DNA of 64,000 bases, taken from contig JAHBZQ010000001.1 of NCBI GenBank assembly GCA_019635355.1, positions 3,906,001 to 3,970,000 of the forward strand, read 5' to 3'. The first letter of the stretch is position 1. Every line of letters begins with the position of its first letter. Shown piece after piece: positions 62,107-64,000 of this stretch. Under the pieces are notes generated by a model that saw nothing but the letters and a program-made list of their open reading frames with translations, made no database searches and had not been told where the DNA came from. Position numbers and translations under genes: made by a program. The stretch comes from Rhizobacter sp. Its GTDB lineage: Bacteria; Pseudomonadota; Gammaproteobacteria; Burkholderiales; Burkholderiaceae_C.

Positions 62107-62700
62107 CTACAGCTGCACCCGCACCGGCGCGCGCTCGGCGTCGCTGGTGGTGGCCTGCAGCATGGCCGCCTCGCGGAAGCCGAACATGCTGGCCATCAGG
62201 TTGGTGGGGAACTGCTGCGCCGCGTTGTTGTAGTCGAGCGTGGCGTCGTTGAAGAGCTGGCGCGCGAAGCCGATCTTGTTTTCGGTGCTGGTGAGTTCTT
62301 CGGCCAGCTCGCGCAGGCTCTGGTCGGCCTTGAGCTCGGGGTAGGCCTCCACCACGGCCATCAGCCGGCCCATCGCGCCCGTGAGGGCTTGTTCGGCGAC
62401 GGCGAGGCTCGTCACCGCGCCGGCCGCGGCGGGGCGGGTGCGCGCCACGTCGGCGGCGGCCTTGGCCTGGTTGCGCGCGGCGGTCACGGCTTCCAGCGTT
62501 TCGCGTTCGTGGGCGGCGTACTTGCGCGCCACTTCCACCAGGTTGGGGATCAGGTCGTAGCGGCGCTTCAACTGCACGTCGATCTGCGCGAACGAGTTGC
62601 CGATCACGTTGCGCAGGCGCACGAGGCGGTTGTAGGCGCCGACGCCCCAGAAGACCAGGATGGCCAGGACGATCACGCTCACGATTTGCACAGTGGTCAT
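62107..62700 (-). CDS. lemA: LemA family protein
   Basis: 197 residues: one N-terminal membrane helix (about 5-25), then a long four-helix bundle, with the family core YNRLVRLRNVIGNSFAQIDVQLKRRYDLIPNLVE. Start 62700, with AAGGAGG 9 bases upstream. Membrane-anchored, likely scaffold for a protease; LemA and M48 proteins often occur together. Divergent from the ArsR gene at 62802. The M48 gene follows after 108 bases. Confidence 0.9.
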   Translation of the reverse strand: MTTVQIVSVIVLAILVFWGVGAYNRLVRLRNVIGNSFAQIDVQLKRRYDLIPNLVEVARKYAAHERETLEAVTAARNQAKAAADVARTRPAAAGAVTSLAVAEQALTGAMGRLMAVVEAYPELKADQSLRELAEELTSTENKIGFARQLFNDATLDYNNAAQQFPTNLMASMFGFREAAMLQATTSDAERAPVRVQL

Positions 62701-62801
62701 GTAAATCCCTCCTTGGGTGCGAGCGGACTCTACGACATGGCCTCGACGATTCGACCGGCGCCGAAGCATTTGGTGACGCGGCCGAGGCATCATCTGTGGA
62801 A

Positions 62802-63542
62802 ATGAGCGCACCCGAGCCCCGCTTCGCCCGCATCGCGTCGACCATCGGCGACCCCACGCGCGCCCGCATGCTGTCGGCGCTGATGGGTGGCGGCTTTCTC
62901 GCCGCGGGCGAGCTGGCGCAGGCGGCGGGGGTGACGGCGCAGACCGCGAGCAGCCACATCGCCAAGCTGGTGGACAGCGAACTCGTGGTGGTGCGCGTGC
63001 AAGGCCGGCACCGCTACTTCCGCCTCGCCGATGCCGACATCGCGCATGCGCTCGAGGCCCTGTCGCTGGTGGCCGAGCGCAGCAGCGTGGCCGACAAGTG
63101 GGAGCGCGAGCCCTACAAGCGGCTGAAGGCGGCGCGCACCTGCTACGGGCACCTCGCGGGTGAGCTCGGCGTGCAGCTCTTCGAGGGCCTGCTGGCGCGC
63201 GGCACGCTGGTGCCGGCCGATGGGCAGTTCGTGTTGAGCGAGTCCGGGCGTGCCGAGATGGCCGCGCTCGGTGTCACGCTGCCCACAGGCCGGCGCTTCG
63301 CGTATGCCTGTCTCGACTGGTCGGAGCGCCGCGATCACCTCGCCGGCAGTTTCGCGGTCGCCTTGCTCGACCACGCGCTCGAACGCGGCTGGCTGCGCCG
63401 CGCCCCGGACTCGCGCGCCCTCTCGCTCACCCCGTCGGGCGCGAAGGCGCTGTCACCGTGGCTCGATCAGCGCAAGTCCATGCGGTCGGTGGCGTCGAAG
63501 GCCGTGGGCGGCTCGGGGTTGCGCGAGCGCCAGGCCTTGTAG
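62802..63542 (+). CDS. ArsR-type winged-helix regulator with C-terminal extension
   Basis: 246 residues. The N-terminal ArsR helix-turn-helix (about 5-95) has ASTIGDPTRARMLSALMGG and AGVTAQTASSHIAKLVDSEL. The rest (about 95-240) is a second winged-helix-like part not found in the short ArsR proteins, including LSESGRAEMAALGV and LSLTPSGAKALSPWL. The metal-binding Cys motif ELCVCD of ArsR/SmtB is absent, so metal sensing is unlikely. ATG 62802 chosen over GTG at 62796. Its 3' end overlaps queC on the other strand by 76 bases. Confidence 0.8.
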   Translation: MSAPEPRFARIASTIGDPTRARMLSALMGGGFLAAGELAQAAGVTAQTASSHIAKLVDSELVVVRVQGRHRYFRLADADIAHALEALSLVAERSSVADKWEREPYKRLKAARTCYGHLAGELGVQLFEGLLARGTLVPADGQFVLSESGRAEMAALGVTLPTGRRFAYACLDWSERRDHLAGSFAVALLDHALERGWLRRAPDSRALSLTPSGAKALSPWLDQRKSMRSVASKAVGGSGLRERQAL

Positions 63543-64000
63543 CCGCGCATGCGAAGCGCGCACGCCGGGCAGTGGCCGCAGCCGTAGCCCCACTCGTGAC
63601 GCTGCGTGCGGTCGCCGAGGTAGCAGGTGTGGGTGTGTTCGACGATGAGGCGGATGAGCGCCTCGCCGCCGAGCGTGGCCGCGAGTTCCCAGGTCTGCGC
63701 CTTGTCGAGCCACATCAGCGGCGTCTCGATGCCCATGGGCGTGTCGAGCCCGAGGCTCAGCGCCACCTGCAGCGCCTTGAGTGTGTTGTCGCGGCAGTCG
63801 GGGTAGCCGGAATAGTCGGTCTCGCACATGCCGCCCACCATCACGTCGAGCTCGCGGCGGTAGGCCACGGCGGCGGCGAAGTTGAAGAAGATGAGGTTGC
63901 GGCCGGGCACGAAGGTGTTGGGCAGGCCGGTCGAGGTCATCTCGATCGCACGTTGCTGGGTGAGCGCCGTGTCCGACAGCTGGCCCAGCAGCGAGAGGTC
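63467..64000 (-). CDS. queC: 7-cyano-7-deazaguanine synthase QueC, 5' end missing
   Basis: The C-terminal 177 residues of QueC, which makes preQ0 for queuosine tRNA modification. The zinc-binding cluster CGHCPACALR and the upstream HTCYLGD give the four cysteines. The frame is open to the window's last base, so the gene continues beyond. The N-terminal ATP-binding (PP-motif) half is outside. The stop is at 63467, convergent with and overlapping the ArsR gene. Confidence 0.93.
   Translation of the reverse strand, partial: DLSLLGQLSDTALTQQRAIEMTSTGLPNTFVPGRNLIFFNFAAAVAYRRELDVMVGGMCETDYSGYPDCRDNTLKALQVALSLGLDTPMGIETPLMWLDKAQTWELAATLGGEALIRLIVEHTHTCYLGDRTQRHEWGYGCGHCPACALRMRGYKAWRSRNPEPPTAFDATDRMDLR

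Noticed and set aside
62075..62965. Minus-strand 296-codon frame across lemA and the ArsR gene
   Set aside because: Shadow of lemA in another frame; lemA itself has a strong RBS and all family residues.

Overview
The window is chromosomal DNA of very high G+C (about two thirds or more). It shows the gene order and protein families of a beta-proteobacterium of the order Burkholderiales, probably near the Rubrivivax/Leptothrix/Methylibium/Rhizobacter group. The evidence is the leuS-lptE-holA block, the beta-specific DUF3567 and DUF3108 proteins, a stand-alone homocysteine half of MetH, a PhaM-type PHB granule regulator, and an lptD-surA-rsmA operon beside amgK. I found no rRNA, tRNA, insertion sequence, prophage or CRISPR array. 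Genes are tightly packed with many ATGA/GTGA overlaps. The only gene-free stretch over 300 bases is 1-376.

Layout, left to right. 1-8 kb is signalling-rich: an OmpA-type lipoprotein, a degenerate HD-GYP-like protein, an MHYT-GGDEF-EAL c-di-GMP enzyme followed by split metH, and a tandem AAA+ ATPase. The two c-di-GMP-related genes each have an upstream sequence resembling a flagellar sigma-28 promoter. 8-14 kb holds DUF3567, DUF3108, a fumarylacetoacetase-family hydrolase, a retropepsin-like protease, a TraB/GumN protein, PhaM, a FIST protein and a GlcD-type oxidase. 15.5-19.8 kb is leuS-lptE-holA, preceded by a short, well-positioned upstream ORF. 19.8-25.6 kb is a minus-strand run: sensor kinase, FixJ-type regulator, thiL, pgpA, cinA, ghrA. 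The kinase and maeB (25.7-28 kb) are divergent.

28-29.1 kb is an AT-richer island with a secreted barnase-type RNase and its barstar inhibitor, ending in a UUCG-loop bidirectional terminator. 29.3-33.7 kb is the envelope-assembly operon lptD-surA-rsmA, with amgK divergent. 35-45 kb mixes a LysR regulator, two tandem DUF4148 secreted proteins, a COG2509 flavoprotein, two M20 peptidases, an aldehyde dehydrogenase and two alpha/beta hydrolases. 45.2-52.4 kb is an RND multidrug efflux operon (adaptor, pump, outer-membrane channel, then an HxlR regulator). It is divergent from an AcrR-type TetR gene, with an AcrR-like palindrome in the gap.

52.4-64 kb contains an amidase, a mosaic DUF805/pilin-like/DUF4189 protein, a LapG-like periplasmic protease, a WYL regulator with a VOC protein, folE followed by a BLUF photoreceptor, a GlxA-type regulator, a tautomerase, an M48 protease with LemA, an ArsR-type regulator, and the 3' part of queC running off the right edge. 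Main themes are c-di-GMP/adhesion control (GGDEF-EAL, HD-GYP-like, LapG), outer-membrane biogenesis (lptD, lptE, surA), and regulated export and detoxification. All functional calls rest on recognised motifs and context; no database search was run.
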